Assembly (NCBI GenBank): GCA_046156035.1
Contig: JBJXEW010000056.1
Coordinates: forward strand, 1 to 64,000
Direction: 5' to 3'
Source: JAEUIX01 sp046156035
GTDB taxonomy: Bacteria; Planctomycetota; Phycisphaerae; Phycisphaerales; UBA1924
DNA length: 64,000 nt
The first letter of the stretch is position 1. The number at the start of each line of letters is the position of its first letter. Both the position numbers and the translations under genes were made by a program. A model generated the notes under the pieces. It did no database searches and had not been told where the DNA came from. It saw only the letters and a program-made list of their open reading frames with translations. Below, in pieces: positions 32,397 through 42,348 of this stretch.

Positions 32397-34220
32397 ATGA
32401 CCACCCGCAGCACGACCTTGGCCCTCTTCCTTGCCGCGGCCGCGTGCTCCACAGCCTTCGCCCAGCCCGGGCCGCCGCTTCCGCCTCCGCTGCTGCCGCC
32501 GCCCGTGCCGCCGCAGAACCCCATCACCGAGGCCAAGCGTGCCCTGGGCAAAATGCTCTTCTGGGATGAGCAACTCTCCACGAACAACGCCATGAGTTGC
32601 GGCTCCTGCCACACCGCCGCCCGCGGCGGGGCCGACGCACGCAGCATCCGTACGCCCGGCTTTGACGGCCTCTTCAACACGCCCGACGATGTCTTCGGTT
32701 CGCCCGGCGTGATCAACGCCGACGCGGCCAACGACTACCAGCGCGATGCCGTCTTCGGCACGGGCGTGCAAGGCACCGGCCGCACGGGCATGCCGGTCTT
32801 CACCGCCGCGTACGCCCCCGACACGTTCTGGGATGGCCGCGCCCGCAGCACGTTCATTGACCCCGAGACCGGCGCGGTCGTCATCCCCAACGGCGGCGGC
32901 CTTGAGAGCCAAGCCGTGGGCCCGCCGCTGAGCGATGTGGAGATGGCCCACTCCAACCGCAACTGGCCCGCGATCAACGAGAAACTCCGCACCAGCCGCC
33001 CGCTCGCCCTCGCCACGGCCCTGCCGCCGGACGTGGCCGTCCTCCTCACGCCCGACACGCGCTACCCCCAACTCTTCGAGGCCGCCTTCGGCACAGAGAC
33101 CATCTCCGCGGCCCGCATCGCCATGGCCATCGCCACCTACGAGCGCACGCTCGTGCCCAACCAGACCCCCGCAGACCTCGCGGCGGGCGGCAACCCCGCC
33201 GCGCTCACGCCCAATCAGCGCAACGGCTTCAACGCGATGGTCGCCGGTGGCTGCACGGTCTGCCACGGCGGCTCGCTCTTCAGCGGAAACGGCTTCCGCA
33301 ACATCGGCGTGCGCCCCGCAATAGAGGACCTGGGCCGCCAGATCGTGACGGGCCTGGCCACCGACGCGGGCCGCATGAAGGTGCCCAGTTTGCGCAACGT
33401 GGGCCTGCGCACCACCTTCATGCACCACGGGCAGATGACCACCATCGTGGACGTGATCCGCTTTTACGCCCAGGCGCCCGGCTCGCTCCCGCAGTTCACC
33501 GACAACCTCGACCCCGCCGCGGACGCGGTGGTGGTGCCCCCGCAGAACGTCAACCCCATCGACGATTTCCTTCGCAACGGCCTCACCGACCCGCGGGTGG
33601 CCGCACGCACCTTCCCCTTTGATGAGCCCACGCTCTACTTCCAGCGCCCCGCCGATCGGCCCGCGATCATCGCGGGCGGTGTGCCGGGCACGGGTGGCGG
33701 CCTGCCCACGGTCATCGCGGTCGATCCGCCGCTCCTGGGCAACACCGACTTCCGCCTGGGCCTGCAGGGCGGCCTCGCCGGTGCGCGTGCGCGCGTGGTG
33801 GTAAGCACCAATCCGCCCATCAACGGCCGTGTCGAGGGCGGCGAACTTTCCAACGAGATCACGCTCACCGCCGACGGCGTGGGCACCATGCACTGGAGCA
33901 TCCCTACCAACACCAATCAGCGGGCGGTGCCCTTCTTCCTTCAGTGGATCGTGGACGACCCCGCGGCCGCGGACGGCTCGGGCCAGGCCCGCTCCAACAT
34001 CGCCCGCATCACGCCCTTCTGCGCCGGGGCCGGGTGCCCGGCCTGCACGGTGGACTTTGACAACTCGGGCCAACTCGACTCCGACGACATCGGCGATTTC
34101 ATCACGACGTACTTTGGGGGTGGTGGCCAGTACTTTCAGCGCGACTTCAACGCAGACGGCTCCGTGAACCCCGACGACCTGGGCGACTACATCACGGGGT
34201 ACTTCATGGGCTGTGCGTGA
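32397..34220 (+). CDS. MauG/di-heme cytochrome c peroxidase family protein with C-terminal dockerin-like repeat
   Basis: A 607-residue exported protein. A signal peptide (MTTRSTTLALFLAAAACSTAFA) precedes a Pro-rich stretch and the peroxidase body. Two c-type heme sites are visible, CGSCH (in MSCGSCHTAARGG) and CTVCH (GGCTVCHGG), plus the family block VPSLRNVGLRTTFMHHGQ. After residue about 430 there is a beta-rich segment. The last 60 residues form a dockerin-like pair, DFDNSGQLDSDDIGDFI and DFNADGSVNPDDLGDYI, as in other Phycisphaerae secreted proteins. Expected role: H2O2 reduction or oxidative maturation in the periplasm. ATG 32397 has GGAG nine bases upstream. Confidence 0.88.
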   Translation: MTTRSTTLALFLAAAACSTAFAQPGPPLPPPLLPPPVPPQNPITEAKRALGKMLFWDEQLSTNNAMSCGSCHTAARGGADARSIRTPGFDGLFNTPDDVFGSPGVINADAANDYQRDAVFGTGVQGTGRTGMPVFTAAYAPDTFWDGRARSTFIDPETGAVVIPNGGGLESQAVGPPLSDVEMAHSNRNWPAINEKLRTSRPLALATALPPDVAVLLTPDTRYPQLFEAAFGTETISAARIAMAIATYERTLVPNQTPADLAAGGNPAALTPNQRNGFNAMVAGGCTVCHGGSLFSGNGFRNIGVRPAIEDLGRQIVTGLATDAGRMKVPSLRNVGLRTTFMHHGQMTTIVDVIRFYAQAPGSLPQFTDNLDPAADAVVVPPQNVNPIDDFLRNGLTDPRVAARTFPFDEPTLYFQRPADRPAIIAGGVPGTGGGLPTVIAVDPPLLGNTDFRLGLQGGLAGARARVVVSTNPPINGRVEGGELSNEITLTADGVGTMHWSIPTNTNQRAVPFFLQWIVDDPAAADGSGQARSNIARITPFCAGAGCPACTVDFDNSGQLDSDDIGDFITTYFGGGGQYFQRDFNADGSVNPDDLGDYITGYFMGCA

Positions 34221-34455
34221 GGGTACAGGTGGTAGGTGACAGGGGATAGCCGGAAGGAAGGCATCGCGCGCGGGGCACACGCGCCGTAGCGGGCGCTGTC
34301 GGCGTGCGCCGCCAACATGCAGCCGACGGTGACGGAGGGCTCTTCTCCGGTACCCCAACGGGGCCGCGGGCAATCGAACGAGCCCGGAGCGTGAGCGACG
34401 GGGCACTCTGGGCCCAAGCCGTAGCCCAAGCGCCTGCGGCGGCCACGGTGGGACC

Positions 34456-36477
34456 TCAGATTTCTCGCAGGCCGATTCGGCGGAGGTACTCAAAGGTGGC
34501 GTCGTAGTACTCGGGTCGGCGTGTTGGATCGTCGTGCGGCGGCGAAGTGGGAGAATGCGGCGAGCCCTCCGGCACCACAATGACCATCCCTTGGCGAGCG
34601 CGAGTGAGCAGCACGCGATAGGCATTCTTCAGATAAGTTTGCCGGGCGGCCTTAAGGACGCGGTTCCAGCGGTCGCCCACGAACGACCAGTGTGTCCAGC
34701 CGTCGGGGGTGTAGCGGAAATCGCCGTCCCACACAACACACGCCCAGTCGAGTTCCAAGCCCTGCACGTGGAACTCGGTTGCCACGTCCTCAAGAAAGTA
34801 CGACGAGCGAACATCCTCCTTGCCGTCTAGGAACCAGTGGATTGGGTCCATCGGCGAGCGCACGTCAATCGCGTGCGGCTTAAGTCGCTGCGCGCGAGAC
34901 GACACGACAATGCCGTATCGCTCGGAGCCGCGGGCCTGCTCCCTGAGCCACTTCTTGGCTCGCTGGAGATCGCGTGTAAGCACCATGGGATAGCGAGCGG
35001 CCACATCGCTCAGCAGCCGGCGTGCTTCCCGCTCGTCAAGGTCCAGAATGCTCTTCACGAGGGCGGAGACGCTCTCGGCCCGGAACGACCGCATCGACAC
35101 CGCAAGGTGCAGGTCGGCGTTGGGATGAACGTTGGGCCGACCCCGCAGCGATTCAAGCGAGGCGCCCGTGCCGTACTCCGAATCTTGCAGCCGCGGGGAA
35201 ATGTGAATGTGCCACTCGGGGAACGCGCGCAACAGCGATTCGACCCATTCACCGATTCCGGCCTCGCCGGTGTTGATCTCCTGCCCCCCGCCAACAAGGC
35301 ACACGACCACCGCCCAGTCGGGATGACGATCCAGGCACGAGATTAAGAACTCAGGCTCGGACTGCGAGAAGTTGGGCTTGCCCTTCTTGCGGGCCATGAA
35401 GTTGGCCGTCTTGTCGAGGTCCCATGCCCGCTGGGCCTCATCGAAGAGCGCAACGTGCTCAATGGGCGGACCGCGGTCAACAAGGCACTCGTCCCGAAAG
35501 TGGTGGACGTTCTGAATGAAGCCCTTTACGCGACTCAGGGCCACACCCTTGCGCACCCTCTCGCCCGTGTGTTTCGCACGCCGCACGTGGTCGCGGGCCA
35601 GCGCTTCACGCAGGACAGCGACCAAGGGGCCATTGCCCGAAAGAAAGACGCTGTAGAGTTCGCTCGTCAGTTCGCTGTGCTGCGTCGCGATGTTGAGGCC
35701 GACCAGCGTCTTGCCGGCGCCCGGAACACCCGTGACAAAGCAGATCGCTTTGCGCGAGTGCTCTCGCGACGAACGGATGATGGCGGAAATCGCCTCCGAT
35801 GTCTGCGTCAGGTTGATGGCGCTCGCATCGCTCCGGGAGATATCAGCGACGGCGTGGCGACCGTAGAGGGCCATGGCGGCTTCGATGATCGTCGGCGTGG
35901 GGCGGTACCGCCCGGCGTCCCAGTCCGCCCCGTCGATTGGATCGCCCTCGCAGAACTCGAGCACGCGTTCGATCACGCTGCCGAGGTCCTCGGTTGTCGT
36001 GTGGATCGGCAGCAGCACGCCATCGCCGTGCCCCGTGGTGGCGATGGCGGTCGCTGCGTTGACCGATTGCGTGGCGATCAGAATCGGCGCCACCGGTTTG
36101 TTGTGGCTCGTCTCGTGGAAGTTCTTCAGGTCCAGCGCGTAGTCCCACACCTGCTCGTTGGCACTGGCCACGAACTCAGCCTGCCCTACCTTGAACTCCA
36201 AGACGAAGACCACGTGGCGGAGCACGGCGACAACGTCCACGCGCTTGCCCACTCGCGGCACGGCGTACTCAAAGTAGACCTTGCCACAACCGCGGTACGG
36301 TTCCAGCGTACGGCGCAACACCTGAATCTGCGCCGTCCACGCGTCGCGCTGGGTGGTCTCAACCGCGAACGTGCTGCCGCGTGTGAGTTGTCCAAGAATG
36401 TGATCCGTATCGCGGTCGAGAAAGGTCTCGATCAAATCGGAATAGAACGCGCGGTTGATCAAGACCAATCTCCGCAC
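34456..36477 (-). CDS. DUF2075 protein: RecB-like nuclease motif plus superfamily 1 ATPase
   Basis: A 673-residue protein. N-terminal residues 60-125 carry a PD-(D/E)XK-like pattern: EYAVPRVGKRVD (Asp81), VLEFK (Glu94-x-Lys96) and a Q-x3-Y helix at 109-113. A DUF2075 ATPase follows: Walker A GVPGAGKT (250-257), Walker B ALFDEAQ (344-349), VGGGQEINTG, and the helicase C-terminal blocks FHVQGLELDWACVVWDGDF and RVLLTRARQGMVIVVPEG. It therefore looks like a nuclease-helicase of the kind seen in repair or defence islands. Codons are less GC-biased than in the neighbours. GTG 36477 is the first plausible start; no ATG lies nearby. Flanked by an exported peroxidase and peptidase with no obvious functional link. 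Confidence 0.82.
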   Translation of the reverse strand: MRRLVLINRAFYSDLIETFLDRDTDHILGQLTRGSTFAVETTQRDAWTAQIQVLRRTLEPYRGCGKVYFEYAVPRVGKRVDVVAVLRHVVFVLEFKVGQAEFVASANEQVWDYALDLKNFHETSHNKPVAPILIATQSVNAATAIATTGHGDGVLLPIHTTTEDLGSVIERVLEFCEGDPIDGADWDAGRYRPTPTIIEAAMALYGRHAVADISRSDASAINLTQTSEAISAIIRSSREHSRKAICFVTGVPGAGKTLVGLNIATQHSELTSELYSVFLSGNGPLVAVLREALARDHVRRAKHTGERVRKGVALSRVKGFIQNVHHFRDECLVDRGPPIEHVALFDEAQRAWDLDKTANFMARKKGKPNFSQSEPEFLISCLDRHPDWAVVVCLVGGGQEINTGEAGIGEWVESLLRAFPEWHIHISPRLQDSEYGTGASLESLRGRPNVHPNADLHLAVSMRSFRAESVSALVKSILDLDEREARRLLSDVAARYPMVLTRDLQRAKKWLREQARGSERYGIVVSSRAQRLKPHAIDVRSPMDPIHWFLDGKEDVRSSYFLEDVATEFHVQGLELDWACVVWDGDFRYTPDGWTHWSFVGDRWNRVLKAARQTYLKNAYRVLLTRARQGMVIVVPEGSPHSPTSPPHDDPTRRPEYYDATFEYLRRIGLREI

Positions 36478-36617
36478 CGGAGGCTACTGGGTGTGGCAAG
36501 GAGGCCGACAACCGGGATGACCGAAGCCGCTGGGCCGCGTGGCATGTCGTGGAACGTAGCCGATGCCAGAGCGACACGCGCGGGCGGGCCTCCCCACCGG
36601 CAAGGTTGCCTGCCCGC

Positions 36618-38888
36618 CTACCGCGTCCCCGGTGCCCCTGTGCCCGGCGGCGGCGTGGTCCCCGGCGCTCCCGTCCCCGGCTCGGCCGCGGGTGTTCCCG
36701 CGGCGTCTGGTGCCGCTCCCGGCCGTCCCGCACCTCCCGCACCACCCCGGCCGCCGCGCGGCCACTCGTTGTCCGCAGGGCGCGGCAGGAGCGTCGGGGC
36801 GCACGCAAGGTTGTACGCTGTCACCGCCGCGCACGTTGACGACTGCTGGAGATACTCAGGAATCGCCTGGTCCAGCCGGTCGTGCTGCGTGTGGTGCGTG
36901 TAGTTGTAATCGGCGCGGCCCACCTCGTCCCAGAAGAAGCCCGGCACCTTCTCGCGGATGAACGCCGCGTGGTCGCTCCCCATCACCTGGTTGAACGTCT
37001 TCTGCCGGTGGATGTTCACGTCGAGGAACTTCTTGTCCGTCGCGCTGTAGAAGAGGCCGTTGACGGGCGCGGTCGCCGCGGCGAGGTAGGGCACCTGCGA
37101 GTCCATGCAGGCCAGGCCGCCCTCGTAGTTCGTACCGCCGTCGTCCACCAGCACCGTCGACACCTTGTCGAGTTGGCCCTTCTCCTTGAGGTGCTTGACG
37201 TACGCGGCCGCGCCGAGCAAACCCTGCTCCTCGCCCGTCCACAACACGAAGCGGATGGTGCGCTTGGGCTGGGCCTTGGCGGCCATGAGGATGCGGGCCG
37301 CTTCGAGCGTGACCGCGCTGCCCGTGCCGTTGTCGGTGGTGCCCTGTGCACCGGGGCCGTTCCACGTGTCAAGGTGGCCCGAGACGATGACGACCTCGTC
37401 GGGCCACTGCGTGCCCTTGATCTCTGCGACGGTGTTGTAGACGGGGATCGGCCCCTTGGTGAAGGTGCTGCTGAGGTTGAACTCGGCCTCCACGGGGGCC
37501 CCGTCGGCCAGCGCGGAGTTCATGCAGTCGTAGTCGCTCTTGCGCACGGTGGCGATGATGTCGGGCGAGAGATTGGCCAGGTCCAGGTCTCGCCAGCCGG
37601 GGGCGCCGCCGGTGATGACGAGTTCATTGCTGGAGGCGAGGATCCAGCCGGCGGGCTGGAGCGCCAGCACACGCTCCTCCATCGCGGGGCCCTTCTTGGG
37701 GTCTTCGGGCTTGACCTTCTTGCCCAGGTAGGTGATGGTGCCGCCGTTGTCGGGCAGGACGGTTGTGCCCTTGAGCGTGTCGCCCTCGAGTTTGACGGTG
37801 TAGTCGCGGTCGCCGCGGGCAGACTCGGTGCGGAACTTGAGTTCGCCCGTCTCGGGGTTGAACGTCGCGTTCACGAGTTGACTCGTGCGGAAGCCGCCCA
37901 GCGAGATCGTGCCCGTGACGGTTTTTGGGTCGGTCAGGTTCACGTCCAGCGTGAACATCATGCCGTCGGGCATGGGGCCGCCGGAGACCGCGCCGTCGTA
38001 ATGCGTGATGGCCTTGTCCTTCTCGGCGGCGGCTGCGGCCGTGGCGGCCGCGTCGGCGGTTGCGGCATCGCCACCCTTCCACCGCTTGCGGATGTCGGCG
38101 AAGGCCTGCATGCGGCCCGAGGCGCTGCTGCCGATGCCGCGGCGGCCGGCGGTGTTGGGCTTGACCAGCACCCACGCCCCTTTCACCTTGTCTTTGGCGG
38201 CCTCGAACTGCTCGTCGTTCTCGGGCATCTTCACGACGGGCGCCCGCACGGGGCCGCTGGTGCCGCTCGTCCACGCGAGCGTGGTGAACTCCATCTCGCG
38301 GAGGGTGCGGTACTCGGGCGATTCGCTCCCTGGGTTGCGGATGGCCATGACCTTGGCGGTGGAGGGGCCGCGGTCGAAGCGCGTGGCGATCTGGCCCCAT
38401 TGCCACAGGCCGCGCAGAGTGGGGTCGGAGGTCGTCTGGCTGTCTGCGCCGGAGAAGGGCGCGATGGACAAACCCCACGCTTCGAACTGGTCGCGCGTCC
38501 ACTTGTTGGCGGTTTCGAGGTTGGTGGAGCCGGTGAGGCGCGTGCCGATGTTGCTCGAGAGGTGCGCAAGGTGCTCCATCACCTTGTTGCGGTCCTTGCC
38601 CTCGGCGACGATGCGGGCGACCGTGGCCTTGTCACCCATGGCGACGACGGGCACGGGCTCCTTCTTGCCGTCGATCACCGCGTACGAGCCGGGGCCCTCA
38701 AGGCTGGCGGGCGCGGCGGGGGGGGTGGCCGTGGTTGTTGTGGAAGAGGCTTTGGCTGACGTGGCGGACTTGGGGGCGCACCCGCTCAGCCCCGCCCCGA
38801 TGCTGCACAACCCGCCCGCGGCGACGAGCAGGGCGAGAGCGGAGCGTGTGAGCGTGTGCGTGCGGTCGCGGCGTGTGGTGGAGGGCAT
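36618..38888 (-). CDS. M28 family zinc aminopeptidase, lipoprotein
   Basis: A 756-residue exported metallopeptidase. The signal peptide ends in a lipobox (GLSGC), so it should be a lipoprotein. A long N-terminal region includes a PA-like insertion (about 150-400). The M28 core carries the di-zinc ligands VSGHLDTWNGPG, TTDNGTGSA, WTGEEQGLLGA, DDGGTNYEGG and GSDHAAF. The last 50 residues are Gly/Pro/Ala repeats (PGTGAPGT type). Expected activity: release of N-terminal amino acids from peptides or proteins outside the cytoplasm. ATG 38888 (MPSTTRRDRTH) is chosen; the open frame above it is low-complexity. Confidence 0.9.
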   Translation of the reverse strand: MPSTTRRDRTHTLTRSALALLVAAGGLCSIGAGLSGCAPKSATSAKASSTTTTATPPAAPASLEGPGSYAVIDGKKEPVPVVAMGDKATVARIVAEGKDRNKVMEHLAHLSSNIGTRLTGSTNLETANKWTRDQFEAWGLSIAPFSGADSQTTSDPTLRGLWQWGQIATRFDRGPSTAKVMAIRNPGSESPEYRTLREMEFTTLAWTSGTSGPVRAPVVKMPENDEQFEAAKDKVKGAWVLVKPNTAGRRGIGSSASGRMQAFADIRKRWKGGDAATADAAATAAAAAEKDKAITHYDGAVSGGPMPDGMMFTLDVNLTDPKTVTGTISLGGFRTSQLVNATFNPETGELKFRTESARGDRDYTVKLEGDTLKGTTVLPDNGGTITYLGKKVKPEDPKKGPAMEERVLALQPAGWILASSNELVITGGAPGWRDLDLANLSPDIIATVRKSDYDCMNSALADGAPVEAEFNLSSTFTKGPIPVYNTVAEIKGTQWPDEVVIVSGHLDTWNGPGAQGTTDNGTGSAVTLEAARILMAAKAQPKRTIRFVLWTGEEQGLLGAAAYVKHLKEKGQLDKVSTVLVDDGGTNYEGGLACMDSQVPYLAAATAPVNGLFYSATDKKFLDVNIHRQKTFNQVMGSDHAAFIREKVPGFFWDEVGRADYNYTHHTQHDRLDQAIPEYLQQSSTCAAVTAYNLACAPTLLPRPADNEWPRGGRGGAGGAGRPGAAPDAAGTPAAEPGTGAPGTTPPPGTGAPGTR

Positions 38889-39007
38889 TTGAGGGGGCTC
38901 CGTGAGGGGAGGGGGGGCAAGGGGTGGGGATGGAAGGGGGCTGTGGAAGCGGGCTGGGAAGGGAATGATACAGGGAACAGGGGCGGACTGTGGCAGGAAG
39001 GGGCGAG

Positions 39008-39046
39008 GGCCAAACGGCCAAATAAGCAAAGGGCCAAAGGGCCAAA
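39008..39046. repeat. four GGCCAAA units in spacer
   Basis: GGCCAAA occurs at 39008, 39016, 39032 and 39040 in a 219-base spacer that is otherwise Gly-codon-like poly-G and contains no gene. It lies downstream of the kinase gene. Confidence 0.6.
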
Positions 39047-39107
39047 TCCGTGCCCGGAGGCGTGAGCGGAGAGGGGAGGGCCTCGACCGACCCACCCGAG
39101 CGACCGG

Positions 39108-42100
39108 CTACTTCCGCATGCCGCGGGCCTGGAGTTCTTTGAAGCGCTCGCGGTAGGGAACGCTGTCCCAGATGCCGACGGTGTCGTCGTAGCTCACCGT
39201 CACGATGCGTGTGCCGTCAGGGCTGAACGTGGCCGAGTCGATTAGACCGGTGTGAACCTTCAGTTCAGCGAGGCTCGCGCCCGTGGCCGCGTCCCAGACT
39301 CTCGCAGCTTGGTCGTGGCCCGCCGTGACGACCCGTGTCCCGTCCGGGCTGAACGCCGCGGACAGTACCGATGCTGCATGCCCTTTGAGCTCGGCGATGC
39401 ACGCCCCAGTGGTCGCATCCCATACGCGTGCGCTCCTATCCAATCCCCATCGGAGCACCGCACCCGTTGCGGTGATAACGCGTGTGCCATCGGGGCTGAA
39501 CGCGGCGGACCGGACCTGGTCCGTGTGCCCCTCCAGCTGGGCGAGGCACGCGGCCGTTGCCGCATCCCAGATGCACGCCGTCTTGTCGCTTGATGTCGTG
39601 ACAATGCGAGTGCCGTCGGGGCTGAACGATGCAGACGTAACGTAGTACTTGTGCCGCTTAAGTTCGGCGAGGCACGTCCCTGTGGCCGCATTCCAGACTC
39701 GCGCGGTGTTGTCAGATGATGCCGTGACGACCCGTGTGCCGTCCGGGCTGAATGATGCGGAGTTGACCCGGTCAGCGTGCCCCTCAAGCCTAGCGATGCT
39801 GGTGCCCGTGGCCGCGTCCCAGACGCGGGCGGTCATGTCGCTCAGTGCGGTGACGATGCGCGTGCCGTCTCGGCTGAACACGGCAGACACAGTGACGGTC
39901 TCCCTCTCATCCGTGCTAATGGGACTGGTGATGTCAACCCCCGTGTGCTCCTTCACCTCAGCAAGGCTGGCACCCGTGGCCGCGTCCCACACCCGCGCCG
40001 ACTTGTCCCACGCCGCTGTGACGATGCGTCTGCCGTCGTGGCTGAACGATGCCGACGCGATGTGGAACCAATGCCCCTTCAGCTCGGCGATGATCGTGCC
40101 CGTGGCCACGTCCCACACCCGCGCGGTGTTGCGCTCGTTCGCCGTGACGATCCGTGTGCCGTCCGGGCTGAAGCCCGGGGAGCTGAGTGCGCTAGCGCGC
40201 CCCACCAAATCGGCGACGTCGGTGCTGGCGGCCCCGTCCCAAACCCGCGCGGTGTTGTCCTCGCTTGCAGCGACGATGCGCGTCCCGTCAGGGCTGAAGG
40301 CCGCAGAGCGTACCGCGCTCGTGTGCCCCTTCAACTCGGCAAGGCTGGTGCCGGTGGCCGCATCCCACACGCGTGCGGTGTTGTCCCTGCTCCCCGTGAC
40401 GATGCGGGTGCCGTCGGGGTTGAACGCGGCGGAAGCGACCGAATCCGTATGCCCCTTCAGTTCGGCGAGGCTGGTGCCGCTGGCCGCGTCCCACACCCGC
40501 GCGGTCGTGTCGTAGCTTGCCGTGACAATCCGTGTGCCGTCGGAGCTGAACGCGGCGGAAGCGACCCAGCCCGCGTGCCCCTTCAGTTCGGTGAGGCTCG
40601 CGCCGGTAGCCGCATCCCACACCCGCGCGGTCTTGTCGGAAGAGGCCGATACCACGCGTGTGCCGTCGGGGCTGAACGCGGCGGAGACGACGCTGCTCGT
40701 GTGGCCTTTGAGCTCGGCGAGGCTCGAGTCCGCCTCTGCATTCAGCCACTTCCACTCCCACCCCCGCAGCCGCTCCGGGCAGGCGTCAAGTCGCTGGCGC
40801 AGCCGGTCAAACTGGCGGTTCTCCATCGCGGCCTGTGCCATCTGCACGTTGGCCACGTACGAGTTGTTCTCGATCTCTTCGCGGGCCTTCACCTCAGCCG
40901 CGCGAGCGGTGTCCGCCGCGGCGCGTGCCGCCTCGGCCTCGGCGGTCTTGGCTTCCGCGACTGTCCGTTTCTCGTCGGCATCCTGCTTGGCGAGTTGCGT
41001 GGCGGCCTCGGCCTTGGTCGCCGCGTCGGCGCGCTCGTTGGCACGCAGGTACTGCCACGTTGCCAAGCCCAGGCCCACCACCAGCGCCAGCATCACCGCG
41101 CCCACGGCGAACGCAGGCCCCTTGTTGCGGCGTGCGAACTTCTTGAACCTGTACGCCGCGCTCTCCGGCCCCGCCTCCAGAGCCTCACCCGCGAGGTATC
41201 GCCCAATGTCCTTGGCCAGGTCCGCCGGTGTGTCGTAGCGCTCGGTGCGGTCTTTGCGCAGGGCCTTGAGGGGGATCCAGTCGAGTTCGCGCCGCAGTTC
41301 GCGGGCGAGTTGCTCGCGCGCCATCACACGGTGGCGGGCGATTCCCTCGCCGGTGGCCGCGTCTGCGGTGGAGAGGCGTGTGCTGGGCTTGGGGGCATCC
41401 TGCTCGCGGAGAACCTTTCGGATGGCGTCGTAGCCGGCCGCGCGGAGGGCCCGGGCGTCAAAGGGCAGCAGGCCGGCGAGCAACTCGTACAGCACCACGC
41501 CCAGCGAGTAGACATCCGTGCGCGTGTCGATGTCCGTCGCGCCCATCTCCGCCTGCTCGGGGCTCATGTACTCGGGCGTGCCGATGAGTTGGCCGGCCTC
41601 GGTGAAGACCGACTGATCGGTGAGCGTGTGGCTCACGGCCTTGGCCACGCCGAAGTCGATGATCTTGGGCGTGGGCGTGCCGTCTCGCACAGCCACGAGG
41701 ATGTTGGAGGGCTTGATGTCGCGGTGGATGATGCCCTTGTGGTGGGCGTGCTGGATGGCCTCGCACACAGGAATGAAGAGTTCCAGCCGCTGCCGCACGG
41801 AGAGGTTGTGCCGATCCGCGTACGTGGTGATGGGCTCGCCGGGGACGTGCTCCATCACGAAGTAAGGCCGCCCCGCGGGCGTCGCCCCCGCATCAAAGAC
41901 CTTGGCCACGTTGGGGTGGTTCATCACCGCCAAGGCCTGGCGTTCCTGCTCGAAGCGGGCGATCACGCCGCGCGTGTCCATGCCCGCCTTGATGATCTTG
42001 AGGGCGACGCGCTGCACCATGGGCTCGCGGCGTTCGGCCAGCCAGACCTGCCCCATGCCGCCCATGCCCAGCACGCGCAGAAGTTTGTAGGGGCCGATGC

Positions 42101-42224
42101 TGTCGCCCGAAGTCCCCTCGCTGGGGATGGCGGGCGGTGGCACCGCGGGTCCGGTGCCGAGCGTCGACCGCGCGGCCGCGCTCGGATCGGGATCAGGCGC
42201 GCGGTGTGCGGGAGGCAGACTCAT
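39108..42224 (-). CDS. membrane Ser/Thr protein kinase with twelve WD40 repeats
   Basis: A 1038-residue PknB-type kinase. The N-terminal kinase domain (about 45-330) has GMGGMGQVW, Lys in VALKIIKAG, HRDIKPSN, DFGVAKA and GTPEYMSPEQ, so it should be active. One membrane helix lies at about 370-394 (AFAVGAVMLALVVGLGLATW). A charged coiled coil (about 398-450) follows, and then twelve WD40 repeats (about 490-1038) of the pattern HTxxVxSAAFSPDGTRIVTAS...ARVWDAATG. The repeats are very alike. One of them (around HTGVDITSPISTDERETV) carries an insertion and one the ATGAVLRWGL insertion. The WD40 propellers probably form an external sensor or docking platform. ATG 42224 unambiguous. Confidence 0.92.
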   Translation of the reverse strand: MSLPPAHRAPDPDPSAAARSTLGTGPAVPPPAIPSEGTSGDSIGPYKLLRVLGMGGMGQVWLAERREPMVQRVALKIIKAGMDTRGVIARFEQERQALAVMNHPNVAKVFDAGATPAGRPYFVMEHVPGEPITTYADRHNLSVRQRLELFIPVCEAIQHAHHKGIIHRDIKPSNILVAVRDGTPTPKIIDFGVAKAVSHTLTDQSVFTEAGQLIGTPEYMSPEQAEMGATDIDTRTDVYSLGVVLYELLAGLLPFDARALRAAGYDAIRKVLREQDAPKPSTRLSTADAATGEGIARHRVMAREQLARELRRELDWIPLKALRKDRTERYDTPADLAKDIGRYLAGEALEAGPESAAYRFKKFARRNKGPAFAVGAVMLALVVGLGLATWQYLRANERADAATKAEAATQLAKQDADEKRTVAEAKTAEAEAARAAADTARAAEVKAREEIENNSYVANVQMAQAAMENRQFDRLRQRLDACPERLRGWEWKWLNAEADSSLAELKGHTSSVVSAAFSPDGTRVVSASSDKTARVWDAATGASLTELKGHAGWVASAAFSSDGTRIVTASYDTTARVWDAASGTSLAELKGHTDSVASAAFNPDGTRIVTGSRDNTARVWDAATGTSLAELKGHTSAVRSAAFSPDGTRIVAASEDNTARVWDGAASTDVADLVGRASALSSPGFSPDGTRIVTANERNTARVWDVATGTIIAELKGHWFHIASASFSHDGRRIVTAAWDKSARVWDAATGASLAEVKEHTGVDITSPISTDERETVTVSAVFSRDGTRIVTALSDMTARVWDAATGTSIARLEGHADRVNSASFSPDGTRVVTASSDNTARVWNAATGTCLAELKRHKYYVTSASFSPDGTRIVTTSSDKTACIWDAATAACLAQLEGHTDQVRSAAFSPDGTRVITATGAVLRWGLDRSARVWDATTGACIAELKGHAASVLSAAFSPDGTRVVTAGHDQAARVWDAATGASLAELKVHTGLIDSATFSPDGTRIVTVSYDDTVGIWDSVPYRERFKELQARGMRK

Positions 42225-42348
42225 GGTGCGGACGCTCGCGGCCCCCCTTCGCCCCCCGCCCGGCCAGAGTGTAGCAAAAGCGGGGGGTGGCCTTGTTCCC
42301 CCGCTCCGTCACTTCGTCACTTCGTGCCTCCGTGCCTTCGTGCCTCCC

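Noticed and set aside
34221..34455. Spacer between peroxidase and DUF2075 gene with a GAGCGTGAGCGACGG motif
   Set aside because: Such motifs recur in planctomycete genomes, but I see only one copy here and cannot show that it is a repeat; no gene or RNA is evident.
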